NCBI GenBank assembly: GCA_900073065.1
Contig: FJOG01000001.1
Location: 157,501-221,500, forward strand
Reading direction: 5' to 3'
DNA from: Phialocephala subalpina
Taxonomy: Eukaryota; Ascomycota; Leotiomycetes; Helotiales; Mollisiaceae
DNA length: 64,000 nucleotides
Position numbers and translations under genes: made by a program. Each line of letters opens with the position of its first letter. Position 1 is the stretch's first letter. Positions 32,661 through 44,195 of this stretch are shown piece by piece. Below the pieces are notes generated by a model. The model saw only the letters and a program-made list of their open reading frames with translations. It had not been told where the DNA came from and did no database searches.

Positions 32661-34556
32661 TATACCAAGTCACAAAACTAGATTCTCTAGTCTTCTCCTA
32701 ATCTTCGTATAATTAGTACCGAAATAGGTTTAGGACAAGTCGCAGTTATAATAATCCCATTTAATACTAATCCTTTTGCTTTAATTCTAAGGTAACCCCT
32801 GCCTTATAACATCAAAGGGAGCTAGTGCATCGGACTATAGAAGTCCAATAGGAGTTAAGTAAAGTGCCCAATGTCCTTAAGTCGCAGAACATTTTGCTTT
32901 TTGTATCTTTGAACGACAAATGCTGGCTTTTACTATTCTCTCCATGAATTATTCTCGCTAGTATGGCGGTGCTAATTTCTTGCGAAGAGATCAATTGCTT
33001 CTCGTTCATTACATATCAAACCTCATTCCCGAAATCTCCCTCGAGTCTATCATTTCCAAGGACTTTGTATGCCGATTAGCCTGGCGCTTTATGCTCTTTA
33101 ACTCCTACTCGCGGCTTATCGCTCATACCAGCTGGGAGGACCAAGATGATAAAGATCAAATTGTCTTCCTCCCCTACGATGCAGTAAGACATCACGGTCA
33201 AGTAGAAAACCTGGAACCTTCTGCGAGCCTTTGGACTGGTGATTCCAACACGGTTTCACTAATTTCTACCGGCACTGTTGCTGTACGCTCTCCGCTTCGA
33301 TACAATATGCTTCCATGATGACCAAATATCTTCCTCCTTCCAATTATGCGATAAATAATCCACATGTTTCGATGGCCGTGTTCGTACCGCTGTATCATCC
33401 TTTGCATATTTAGTCTGAACCGGAGACTCCGGTCTCGACACATTAGTCAAATTGCGAGGCTGGAAAATCCATCTTGGAGAACATGGGTGAAGTCAAAAGA
33501 ATAAGTTAAAGACAGTATCTCCATAATTACTGGATTGGTAAGCCTTGACAAGAAACTATTCACGATTTTAGCTATCGGGGGCAGCTATGCTCTTACTAAC
33601 ATCCATTAGGTTGAAGGGCTGCGATGTAACTTGGTTATATGGGCCGCTACAAACTAAATCGGATAAGTTATTAAGAATACGTTTTTGCTCGCCAGCTAGT
33701 AGTACCTGCCTTTCGAAGTCTAATCCCTTTCTCAATAAGAAGCTAATCCTAAAGAAGCGAAGTACGACGGAGATACTGCTGCAGAGATCCCTTTTTGGAT
33801 TATTACTAGTTAAGTAGGCAGTAATAACAGTTTAAGTACAAAAATTTCGTGAAGTCGGACGAAGACGCGATTAGCTCGGTATAACATAGGCGATTGCCAA
33901 TTGCGCTATATTTCCCTTTTCTTTGGGAAGAATGAGTAGGGAAAACCCTAGCCTACTTCCATTAGTCTTCTCCTTGGGATTAGCATCTCCTGGCACAAAA
34001 GAGGAAAAGCATATTTATTTTAATGAGCAAGTCGAGCAATGTATTTCGTTAGAAATGTAGGGTGGTGAAGACGAGGAGCCTAATTCGTATGCTATTTACG
34101 ATTATAATAGTAACGATTCGGGCGATGGAGCTATCATGATAAAGAGGATAAATTCTAAGTTGGAATTACCGCTTATATCGAGGAGAGAGGGTGCACCATG
34201 GGCGAGCTTTAGTGCTGACAGCAAGAAAATTGCAGTACCACCTACGACGCTAAAATGCGGAGAAAAAGCCTCAACACCGCTGGAGACAGCATCAAAGCAC
34301 AATAATGGGCAGCCACTAAGTATCGTTGCCAGCTGCAAAGAGAGCATGGTAGTAACTCGAGAACGACTCCAGAACCTACACACACCTGGATCATCCTCGA
34401 GTCTCAATAGTTGTCTATCAAGCATGCCTACGAAGAATACAAGACGTCATGGCCCCGGAAGGGCTATTTGGGAGAGTAGTTTCGGCGGTACATATAGTTA
34501 CAGAACTCGTCCGTGGCTTGGACATATTAGGAGATAGAGCATAATTCGGGCCATAG
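32661..34556. other. Gene-poor stretch, unassigned open frames
   Basis: Plus-strand open stretches at 32980-33318 and at 34136-34537 (the latter extendable upstream to about 34055 with an acidic GEDEEPNSYAIYDYNSNDSG run) have ordinary composition but no family pattern I recognise. They could be remnants of a transposon or an orphan gene. Confidence 0.4.
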
Positions 34557-36216
34557 TTAGCTACTACTCCTTGCCTGAGTATATACCCTAATCACTTTGA
34601 TGATAGGCCTTCTGGTCCTCTCAAGCTCAAAAACCTGCCCATGATCTAGCTGTTCAAACCAGAGCACTTCAAGGCCAGAACCTATCCACGGTCTCGTCTT
34701 CCACTCTTCCCCCCCTACACTAACAAGCCCCGAGACTATTGCCGTCTTGATCTCGCTGGCCATTCTAATCGCTTTGTCGCTTATTTGCGGCCCTTCAAAT
34801 GAAGCATCTATGAGGTAACGTCCCACAGTGTTAGTATCCACAAGAATATCTTTTCCACCGAACACGACTGTGACTTTCCTTCCCTCCTCCCATTGTTCGA
34901 CCTCTAGCCCCAAGTCTTCTTTCCAAATTATATTCTCGCTCCAGAAAAACCTTCGCGCCAAAGTATGAGCGACTCCGATATCCTTACTCCCAAAATACCA
35001 CAATAGATGTTCATTAGCATACACCGGCTGTCGAGCTGCAAAGTTGTATGCGACGTCTGGCAAATGGAGGAGGAATGAAACCGGATCGATGAGGACAACA
35101 TTTCCTATTGCAGGAGCCGTGAGAGGGGATTTAAGTAGGTGCGTAGAGATAATAGAGCCGTAGGAGTGGGAGACAAGTGTGAATTTAGCCCAGCCGTGAT
35201 GCCTGATGATGGTCTGGATTTCGCGGACCATGACGTCCTTTTCGAGCGCCGAGTGGGTTATGCGAGAGCTTATAGGCATAATCTCTATTGCTATTATGCC
35301 AACATCTCCATCACATCCTTCGCCTCCTCTAGTATTCAACTCGCGAAGGAAATTTGTATAGGGATATAATCCAATGCCAATACCATGGATGAATAGTATA
35401 GGTAGCCTGGTCTTGGAGGTATGGGGTCGATACCAGTACGTGAGATGCTTGACCGGTGATTCGTAGCCCGAGACCAGCGTCAATGGTTGGAAGGGAAAGA
35501 GCTCGACGAAACATGCAAGAGAGGTTCGGTGGAAATGGAATCCGTTGTACAATAGTGAACAGAACGTTATGGTGTCGACCACAGAGACACACTGCAAGAA
35601 GATACAGTTGGTTTACAATATTTAAACAGGAATATAGTAGAGGACGGACCAGGTACCAGAACAGGCTGCGATGGGAGCAATTGACTTTGTCCAGCGTTAA
35701 TCTCAAACTCTTCGCACTGCCCTTTCCGTGTGGAATACTCCTCCCTAATAGCTTCTCCAGAGCTCTTACGTAGTCCTCAACCTCGTCCTCATCTCTCTGC
35801 AATACGTCTCCAGCATTCCAGAACGCCCATCTAATGAACTCTTTCACATTTTCGCGCTTGATATCGTTTACCTTCGCCCCTAGTAGCCATTGCCTGATAT
35901 ACTTCTCCGGGTCGGATACATTGATGTTGCAACGAGCAAATAGCTTCGCTCTCTCCTCTTGAGACAAGGGTTCAGGATGAATGGCGGCGCGCTGGAGGTA
36001 GCGTTCGTATGGCAGAAAGACGATGGTATAGAAAGCTGCTTCAGAAAGGAGCCAGACTTCAATTGGAAAGGGAAGTCGATAAGTATGGGGATTCTGATCC
36101 AGGAGGAAGGATACTAGAAAAAGCGCAGAGTAGAGGAGGCTGGTAGGCGCAATATTGTGGAGGAAGAGGATACAGGCGCGTAAAATGATATACTCAATAG
36201 TAGAAGTTCCGATCAT
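34557..36216 (-). CDS. Membrane-anchored alpha/beta hydrolase
   Basis: Two exons on the minus strand, 36216-35650 and 35591-34557, give 533 aa. The intron 35592-35649 is phase 0 with a GTCCGT donor and TTGCAG acceptor; it joins SLFWYL to SVVDTITFCSLLYNGFHF. The upstream GTG is not used; ATG 36214-36216 starts MIGTSTIEYIILRAC. N-terminal hydrophobic helices (about 8-40 and 52-70) suggest membrane anchoring. The hydrolase core starts at about 250. It has the oxyanion stretch FIHGIG (257-262), a nucleophile elbow VSHSYGS with Ser332, an acid in FGGKDILVD (Asp437) and the catalytic His506 in LDHGQVF. Related fungal proteins are uncharacterised lipase/esterase-like enzymes. No neighbour suggests a pathway. 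The unusual donor is the only oddity. Confidence 0.82.
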
Positions 36217-38317
36217 TTTCACAATCCTTCTCGGGGCCTTTGCTCTGTCACCGCCGAGTGAGATCTGTAAAAGGATACAGTGAGGAGATGCTACATTAAA
36301 TTGATACCTGGAACTACTTATGTACGGGCGGCATCACTTCCGTCAATATGTCTATACCTCATTTAGTATAGTAGAGTTTACGACTCAGCATGTGAATATG
36401 GTCCACTTACGAGTTGTGTTAAGCGTTCACAGTGCAGCTCACCAATTTGAATTTTGTTGGGCATGTGCAATTGAGCATGTGAAATTGAGCATGATATATT
36501 GAAATCCGCGACTCACGTCAAGGTTTAATACCGAGCTATCACGCTCGATTTATAGAAAGGATTATAAATTGACGTTGGAGAGACGAAAGGATTCCACCCA
36601 CATGATTATCACTCTATATTACCTATAAAGTAAGTTAGCTTCTGATGCGTATGAAATTCGATACAAGAAAGGCCATCCCTCTTTACACGTGCCTCTCGGA
36701 TTCGGCACAACGTTTAGAGACCAATTTGATTTCGATAAGGTGTTTCACGATGCGCATTCAAGGAGCTCTACTGTCTTAATTTAAAAGAGTTTGAAAAGAA
36801 GGGTCCAAAATTTGCAGGGATTCTCGGGATGACGTAGGAATATGGAGGTATCGGTATTGGTATTCCGGAGAAAGAATCCCGTACTTTGACCATGGTATTT
36901 TGAAGATTTACCAACAAACGGCTCTAAATGACGTAGCCGGTAGGGATGTTAAAGACTATGCCTTGGAAGAGAAATCTGGGAAAGCGGGGGGTCGTAGCAA
37001 TGGAAATCTCAGGGTCCAATTCAGGGTCTAATTTAAAACCATAATTATTTTACCATAAATGAATTCTCGTTGCTGTTCGTACTACAGGATACATCCCGAG
37101 TCAGACATCGCAGGTGCTTTCACAATCCTGCACATCGAGTTTGAGATATCGCAGTGAACTCTGACCGTGGGATGGACAAGACCCTCGTGTGCCGGCTCCG
37201 GCACATGCAGGCAACTTGAGGCCCACACTGCCGGTTCACGATGTTTGTGCAACAGTGATCTGCACCGGTACTATACCCGAGGTCCTCTATCGAAATCGAA
37301 CTGTCGGTGAGTTCTGGATGCCATTTCGCGACCAAATACCTGCTTCCATGTTACATGCATATTTGGTGCGCTGAATGGGGAGATGATCGGACGGCTGAGG
37401 GAAAGACGACAACATACGACTTGTAGCACCTCGCAGCAAGCGACGCGGCTCGAGGGGTCGAGGCTCCAAGGGTCGTCTCCAATTATGTGTGGGGGGCGAG
37501 GTGAAGGTGTGTCCTCCTCTTATCGATAGGCAAGCAACTTAGCGACAAGCGAGATAATCGGTAAGGTTAACCTTACCTTCGAAAATTCGAAACTTGGGGC
37601 AAATTCCTGGAAACGCCCAACAACAATCCTTCCCGACAGTCGGTCCATCCTTTGCTCACCTTACCAATGAAGGTAATTCTTGCCTCAGAGACGCCGGTTA
37701 GTCCTCGCACCTTGCCAAACATTACGAGAAAGAGGCGGCTCCTACCGGGTCATTAACGCGAAGCAGTCCTCTGCCGCGTCCCTCCTGGCGGCCCCTTATT
37801 GAGTGAAGCCTTGAACGTCCTGCAGCCATGCGTCATATCCCGAGATGAAGCGGTTCCAAGTCTTTTATCGAAAAGGTTCCTGCGTTGCTGACGACATGCA
37901 TTTTGGCTGATCATTTGCCCATGTGCAAAATCCTTTCGATGGCCTACCGAACATTCTGCAATCCCGTGTCAGAAGAGAACGCTTCAAGAATCAAGGTACG
38001 TCGGTCTGTGCAATCTCACCCACCGATCCCGAAGGGCTTCAATGATTCAGACTAAGCTAAGTAGGGGGTCGTGGCGTTCATCTCTTCCCCAGATTCATAT
38101 GTGACTCCACTGCAGATCCCTATGATCCTCTACTGCACAATTTCTCTCCTGGTACCAACCTTACTCCAGGCCCAATCCCTCTTTCTTGACCGCAACCTTT
38201 TTTTATAAATTTCTTAAGTCATACAACGCCGTTTCAGACGAACTTCACGAAAGACCCACCGTCTCCAGATCCTCCACGTTCGTGACCCAAGCAGCGACAG
38301 TGGACGTATATACTACG
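36217..38317. other. Intergenic, no gene seen
   Basis: Two kilobases of ordinary composition between divergent genes, with only short chance open stretches. The 38 kb end is the promoter and leader of the HAD gene, pyrimidine-rich just upstream of 38200. Confidence 0.6.
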
Positions 38318-39919
38318 ATGGCGCCATCAAATCCCTTAAGGCTGCCTATGGGCAATAGGCTTCGACGTCTCTCATCAATGACCGCCACAGAGAGAGATAT
38401 CAAAGAAGGAGGTCCCGTCGTTATTGTCCCCGAAAGAATGATGGCTCAAAGATCCCAATCACACCATGGCAGCTTTGCTGCCTCGCTGGAGACGGCCAGA
38501 AATGAGCTGGTAGCAATCGACCTCGAAGAGGAGGCTATACTTTCTCCAATATCAAGCTCTCCAGAAACACCTGGATCTCCCATCACTCCAGTGGACGTCC
38601 CAACCACCGATGCCTTTGCCTTTGCCTTTGATATCGATGGAGTCTTGGTTCGAGGGGGAAGGCCAATCCCTGAAGCAGTCGAGGCTATGAAGGTACTAAA
38701 GGGAAAAAACGAATATGGGGTGAAAGTGTAAGTCATCTTAGTCACCTTTGAAGAACCTCGCTAACTCAAATAGTCCATATATCTTCCTCACTAACGGAGG
38801 AGGAAAGACAGAAGCAGAACGTTGTATCGACCTTTCCCGCCAGCTCGACATCGAAATCTCTCCCGCACAATTCATCTGTGGCCACACACCCATGCGAGAG
38901 ATGGTTGAAAGATATGAGACTGTGCTAGTCGTCGGCGGAGAAGGGGAGAAGTGCAGACAAGTCGCTGAGGGTTACGGGTTCCGAGATGTCATCACCCCTG
39001 GTGACATTATCAAGGACAACGAGGCTACTACACCATTCCGCAAGTTGACGGCTGAGGAGCGAGCCAATTCAAGAAAGAGAGATTATGGCAAAACCAGGAT
39101 TGAAGCGATTTTGTAAGTATTGCCAAGACGAAACTCCCACCCTGACCCCCACTTCTCTCTTCCGTCCCTTCCTACCAACCCCTCCTTTGATACTAACTTC
39201 CGTCCAGTGTTTTCGCTGATAGCCGTGACTGGGCTGGCGATATCCAAATCATTCTCGATCTTGCTATGTCAAAGGGAGGCTATATAGGTACCTTGTCAAA
39301 GACCTTTGAAGAAGGCCCACCAATCTACTTCTCTCACAACGACATCGTCTGGTCCGCAGCACATGGCAACGTTCGTCTCGGCATGGGCGCTCTGCGAAAG
39401 ATCGTCGAAATGCTCTTCAACGACCTCACCAAAGGCAAAGAGCTCGAGACAATTGCCTTCGGAAAGCCCCAAATTGGCACGTTCGAATTCGCAACCAGAT
39501 TACTACAACAATGGCGAAAGGATGAACATCGTATCAACAGACCTCCTGAGACCGTCTACTTCGTCGGCGACACCCCTGAAAGTGATATCCGAGGCACTAA
39601 CCAGTTTAACGAGAGATCGAAGAATGAGTGGTATTCCCTCCTGGTCCGAACTGGTGTCTTTCAGGAGGGGACCCAACCCGCGTACACGCCCAGAATTACT
39701 GTCGATACTGTGCTTGATGCAGTGAAGCACGGTATGAAGCGTGAATTCAGCAAGAAGATGAAGGGGGTTACTGATGGAATCCCTGCAAACAGCCTGGCGC
39801 TCAAGCACTCGTCCCTCAATGGTGATCCAGCGGTTGGAACTAAAACTCCCATCTTGGAAGTCAGCGAGTCGTCATCCGAAGTGGGTACGCCCCCACTATG
39901 CTCGCGCTCCAGTGTATGA
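38318..39919 (+). CDS. HAD-superfamily class IIA hydrolase, CECR5/YKR070W-like
   Basis: Three exons, 38318-38727, 38774-39112 and 39208-39919, give 486 aa. Introns 38728-38773 (46 bp, GCTAAC branch) and 39113-39207 (ACTAAC branch) have clean consensus sites. The start is the first ATG in frame (MAPSNPLRLPMGN); the 38186 codon that would extend it is TTG. HAD motif I is FAFDIDGVLVRGG, with the nucleophile Asp105 and Asp107. Motif II is FLTNGGG (Thr143-Asn144), interrupted only by intron 1 just before it. The class IIA cap region contains ICGHTPM and VLVVGGEG, and motif IV is VYFVGDTPESDIRGTN. The N-terminal 95 residues are Ser/Pro-rich and may be a targeting region. Family members are phosphatase-like proteins, often mitochondrial, of poorly defined substrate. 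It appears intact. Confidence 0.93.
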
Positions 39920-40981
39920 GTGTGACGAGTGTGACGAGTGCGATCGGGAATTTGGGAGCCAGCAAGCCTTTAGCCAGCACTTCGACTCTATTGTTCAAAG
40001 GGGGGGGGAGGAAAGGGGGTATACCGTATTACCATCTCGCACTGCGCTGAAGGTACCAAACAGAAGGCCTTAACAATTGCCCTATCCTGAACCTAACTAA
40101 GGGTGTTATTTGTATACCCTTCGGGTAAGGCGGTTAGACGGTTAGCATCTACTATAGTAAAGTCGTAACGAGCAAGATATGTTACAATAGGAGCGATTAG
40201 TGGAGATGGGATAACGTATATCGCGACATATGACCTTTGATTTCTTATTTATTAGTATAGCTTTACATTTCAATTTCACGCAATTCTGATATGTTTCTTA
40301 AATCTGGTTGGCTATTACATGTCAGTTCACTCGTGATATAGAATCACGCCCTCATCGCCACCCAAATTTCGAACTGAGACCGGGATGATTTATTAAGCCG
40401 TCCATCCTAGCTAGCCATTGCTGTCACCATCCACTTCGTGATCACGTGCACTTTCCAGCTCACCAACCCATACGATCGACAGTATTCTTTCGATATCTGC
40501 ATGCTAGCGATCTTGCGTCTTATTCGTCGGCGCAATCTTCTGCGAATCAGGCCACCCACAAGACATATCTAGTCTATTATCCGACCTCGCTTCACAAAGT
40601 TTCTCGATGCTCGATCTCTACCTTCGACCAGCGTCAATCCCCACGACCGACATCAAACCACCGAGCTTGAAGCTTCCCCAGTCCTAAGAAGGGGAAAAGG
40701 GTTAATAATCCGCAATTTACCAACAGTGCAGATACCTCAAATCTACCCCCCTACCTTATCACCATCGTGAGATGAAATCCTGACCCTGTCACGGACTACA
40801 GCACCTCAAGCCAAAGTCTAAGTATGCCAAAACCTTCCGCCCGGCTCTCTTTTCTCCAGCACTAAAACTAAGATAATAAAGCTGATTTCGATAACGCCTG
40901 AATAGGAAACAGTAGAGTACTTAGTTGAGCCATGGCCTCGCACTTCCTTCAGACAATTCTGCTGAGAAAAGACTTGCTACA
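39920..40981. other. Intergenic, with a C2H2-like remnant just after the HAD stop
   Basis: In a second frame, 39908-39985 reads CDECDREFGSQQAFSQHF, resembling the start of a C2H2 finger of the CxxC-F-x5-L-x2-H type, but the second His is absent. It contains a short GTGTGACGA tandem repeat, so it may be chance. Nothing else is seen. Confidence 0.35.
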
Positions 40982-41200
40982 ATGTCTCTCAAGCGCAAGC
41001 AAATACTCGACGCCATCGGCAGAACCACTCCTATATTCCACAAGATGGCTGAAGGACACAGCGAGGACGAAGGGGATAACGCCTTCGACGAAGCTTTCAG
41101 AGCCAGCAACGCTAAAGTCGAGCGCGAAATCAAAGGGAAAACCAAGCATGGTTTGACGATCGTCGAGATGACAGATATAGAGACATTTGACTTCTCTTAA
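40982..41200 (+). CDS. Small hypothetical protein
   Basis: An open frame of 72 codons, MSLKRKQILDAIG to TFDFS, hydrophilic and charged with a central acidic stretch. No family is recognised. It lies just upstream of the trehalose-synthase relic and could be a leader fragment or chance; there is no positive evidence of expression. Confidence 0.25.
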   Translation: MSLKRKQILDAIGRTTPIFHKMAEGHSEDEGDNAFDEAFRASNAKVEREIKGKTKHGLTIVEMTDIETFDFS

Positions 41201-41379
41201 TTCCTCGACGGCGACATGCAACCTTCTGGCCCTTGTAGATCTCTCTCGCGCTTTTTCGACACCTCTAACTCCTAACATTGTTTCGCTCTCAAACTCCTTC
41301 GACGCGACAAGTCCAAGTCTCCTCTTATCGCATACCACTAGCGATTTCGGAAGCTTATTAAAGGTTCAACACTTCAGAA

Positions 41380-42566
41380 ATGCTACGCAGCGGTCGCGAG
41401 CCCGCGGCCTTCGTGGTATCAAACCGCCTTCCTGTCACAGTCTGTCGCTCAAGTGATGGACGATACAACGTCGCACCATCTAGCGGAGGCCTTGTGAGAT
41501 CTCCATGGCCTTTCTCAATTTATAGAATTCAGGTGGTACGGTTGGCCTGGAATTGAGGTATCAAAGCAGAACCAGGAGCTGGTGAAAAGGGAGCTGTCGA
41601 AGAGGAACGCCGTTGCCGTATTTCTTGGAGCAAACCTAGCGGATAAACATTACAATGGATTTCAAGTCATTCGCGCACTCCTTAAACTCTACCCATTTAT
41701 CTTGCTAACTTGAATCCTAGACAAGATTCTCTGGCCGCTGCTGCATTATCAAATGCACGAGATTCATCTCAGCCAGCCAGACTGGGAATCTTACCAAGGA
41801 GTGAACCGTTGTTTTGCCGAGTCTCTCGTTTCGGATCTGAGCGAGGGAGACGTTGTGTGGATACAAGACTACCACCTTTTGCTTTTACTCTCCTTCCTTC
41901 GTCAAGCGCTCAACGAGTGCAAAAAGGAGGTCAGGATAGCATTCTTCTTACACACCGTTTTCCCGGCTAGCGACGATCGCCTCGATTCTATAAAAGGGAT
42001 TCCGCGGCGAATAGACGCGATGAAAACATTCTTGACGCAGCACCCAGAATATATCGGAAAGGTCGTTCTCTTACAAGTTCTGATTCACAGCCGGGAGGAT
42101 TTAAAGGGCTACCGGCACCTGCACGATCAAATCGATGAGAGTATTTTTAGAATCAACAGCAAGTTCGGTTTGTGTCTCTAAGCGCACTCATTGTTGACCG
42201 TGCCTCTTACAAATTTCACAGGAGATATCAGGTGCAGCCCAGTCCAATCTCAGTTCAGCTCCGTGTCTAAGGGCGAGTTAAGCGCTGTCTACGCTGCCTC
42301 GGATTCCTGTATCATCTCATCAACACGAAATGGATTTAATGCTGTCTCCTTGGAATATATTGCGTGTCAGCAGAATCGTCACGGGGTATTACTGTTGTCC
42401 GAATTTGCCGGGGCTGCCGAAGTGCTCGACGGCTGCATCAAGTTCAATCGCTGGGACACCAACGAGTTCTCCGCGGGCAATCTTCCAGGGTCTTACCATG
42501 GATGAGGACGAAAAGCGTCAGAGATTCGGCAAATTGCATTCGTTCGTTATGAGAAACACGAGGTAG
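41380..42566 (+). pseudogene. Trehalose-6-phosphate synthase (GT20) copy, decayed
   Basis: From ATG 41380 the frame gives the family N-terminus (AAFVVSNRLPVTV, then NVAPSSGGLV) and breaks at a stop near 41553 in the WYGWPG region. The second frame resumes with NRCFAESLVSDLSEGDVVWI, QDYHLLLLLSFL and IAFFLHTVFPAS, then jumps to LTQHPEYIGKVVLLQV: roughly 80-100 residues that normally lie between (around RILPVREEIL and the HTYDYARHF loop) are missing. A third piece has the C-terminal nucleotide-sugar site region (ELSAVYAASDSCIISSTRNG, EYIACQQNRHGVLLLSEFAG) and a fourth ends MDEDEKRQRFGKLHSF. Functional enzymes make trehalose-6-phosphate from UDP-glucose and glucose-6-phosphate. This copy is shorter than the usual 480-520 residues and is multiply frameshifted. 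Composition is normal, not RIP-like. Confidence 0.82.
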
Positions 42567-42665
42567 CTAGGCTATAAGTTGTCATTTTGTAATAATTACT
42601 CCGCTGATAAAATGCATTGGAACGCAGAAAATGACCTCCCAATTCAATCCTCGATTTTCATTCAT

Positions 42666-44195
42666 TCAATTCTCAGCTCCGACGACCATTCCCATCTTGG
42701 CGTTACCAAGAGCGGGCTTGACTTCCTTCAACTTCAATGGTGCGGTGCCGAAACCGTTTTTATTTCGAAAAAATAGTATACCCTTGCCTTCTCCAACGGC
42801 GCCCTCTGATGGCTCGACCCATTGACACCAGCGGATGCTGGTCCATAAGCTCTTCAGGAATCCGAGTGAACCACCCTCGACGTTGGCGCGGTAGTGCTTG
42901 CCCATGACTGGCTTGATAGCCTCCGTGGCTTCGTCGGCGTGGTAGAAGGGGATGGTGCTTACGTAGTGGTGGAGGACGTGGGTCTCAATGATGCCGTGGA
43001 GGAGAGTGCGGCCAACGAAACCGAATTCGCGGTCAATGGTTGCGGCGGCACCACGAACGTAGTTCCAAGATCCAGCAGAGTAGTGGGGAAGAGCTGGGTC
43101 GGTGTGTTGGAGGTAAGTGATGGCAACTGAGAAATATTAGCAAATTTATTTGGATTTTGAATTTTTGTTAGGGGTACATACCGAGCGAGTGGTTCACCCA
43201 GAGGTATGGTAGGAAGTACCACACAAGCATGTTCGAGAATCCGTAAGCCTTGGAAAGCATGACGAGAACGCTGATAGTGATAGCAAGACCAACATCGCTT
43301 AGGAGAATGAGTTTGGCATCCTTGGCCTCATAAAGAGGGCTAGATAGGTTGAAGTGGTTGACACCAGTGAACCAACCGTTAACCTTGCCCTTTCCACGAC
43401 CTTCATGCTGACGCTCGTGGTTATTGTGGCCAGTTCTATTGGAGAAAAGGTATATTGGCCAGCCCAAGAGGTGTTGACCGATGGAGTGGATAATGGTGGC
43501 GATTGGAGTTTCCTCAGTCAACTCATGAAGTTCGTGAACGAATCTTCCGATGCGGGTAGCATAATCCTCGCGAGTCTTGGGTACGAAGACCATATCACGC
43601 TCCATGTGTCCAGTTGCCTTGTGATGCTTGCCGGGGGAGATCTTCCAGGAGAAGTATGGGACAAGGAGTGCAGAGTGGCAGATCCAACCAGTCGTGTCGT
43701 TGAAAACCTTTGACGGAGAGAAAGATTGGTGACCGCACTCGTGTGCAAGAACCCAGAGACCAGTGCCGAAGAGACCCTGGACTATAGTATATATAGCCCA
43801 CAGCGCAGCTCGAACTGGTGTCGAAGAGATGCATTCAGGGGTAACAAATTTGTTGAACAGGTAGAAAGTGGTAGCAAGGCTGGCGATATCCCGAGCAACA
43901 TAGCTCAACCCTCGTAGTCCAGACCGTTCGAAGCAGTGCTTGGGAATTGCATTTCGAATATCGTTGATAGTGTAGTCTGGAACCTCGAATTTGTTGCCGT
44001 AGGTATCAATGAGTTTGCCAAAACCTGTTCCTTCGTTTCGTCGAGGAAGGACATACATAAGAGAGAGGTTGTGGAAGGTGATTGTCTTGGGGTATCGCTC
44101 GGGGACCCAGCAGCGGTGGAAGGTGAGGATTCTGCAGTTGTAGAGGTGATCGTCCTCTTCAGGCCGGTACGTGCAGGGATCACAGTTGAAGCCAT
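42666..44195 (-). pseudogene. Delta-12 fatty acid desaturase (FAD2-type), frameshifted
   Basis: The minus strand from ATG 44193-44195 reads MASTVIPARTGLKRT, the usual Ser/Thr-rich fungal N-terminus. It then needs a one-base shift near 44020-44025 to continue as GKLIDTYGNKFEVPDYT. The intron 43127-43181 (GTATGT...CAG) joins NHSL to VAITYLQHTDP, and the end at 42666 is preserved. The His boxes are HECGHQ (intact), then PGKHH where the family has HGKHH (codon 43633-43635 is CCC instead of CAC), and HVLHH (intact). A membrane diiron enzyme of the ER that converts oleate to linoleate needs all boxes, so both lesions argue for loss of function. The rest is very well conserved, so decay is recent. 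The frameshift alone could be a sequencing error; the His change could not. Confidence 0.83.

Noticed and set aside
39905..39985. C2H2 zinc finger after the HAD gene
   Set aside because: The second His is missing, the Cys part is a short tandem repeat, and there is no gene around it.
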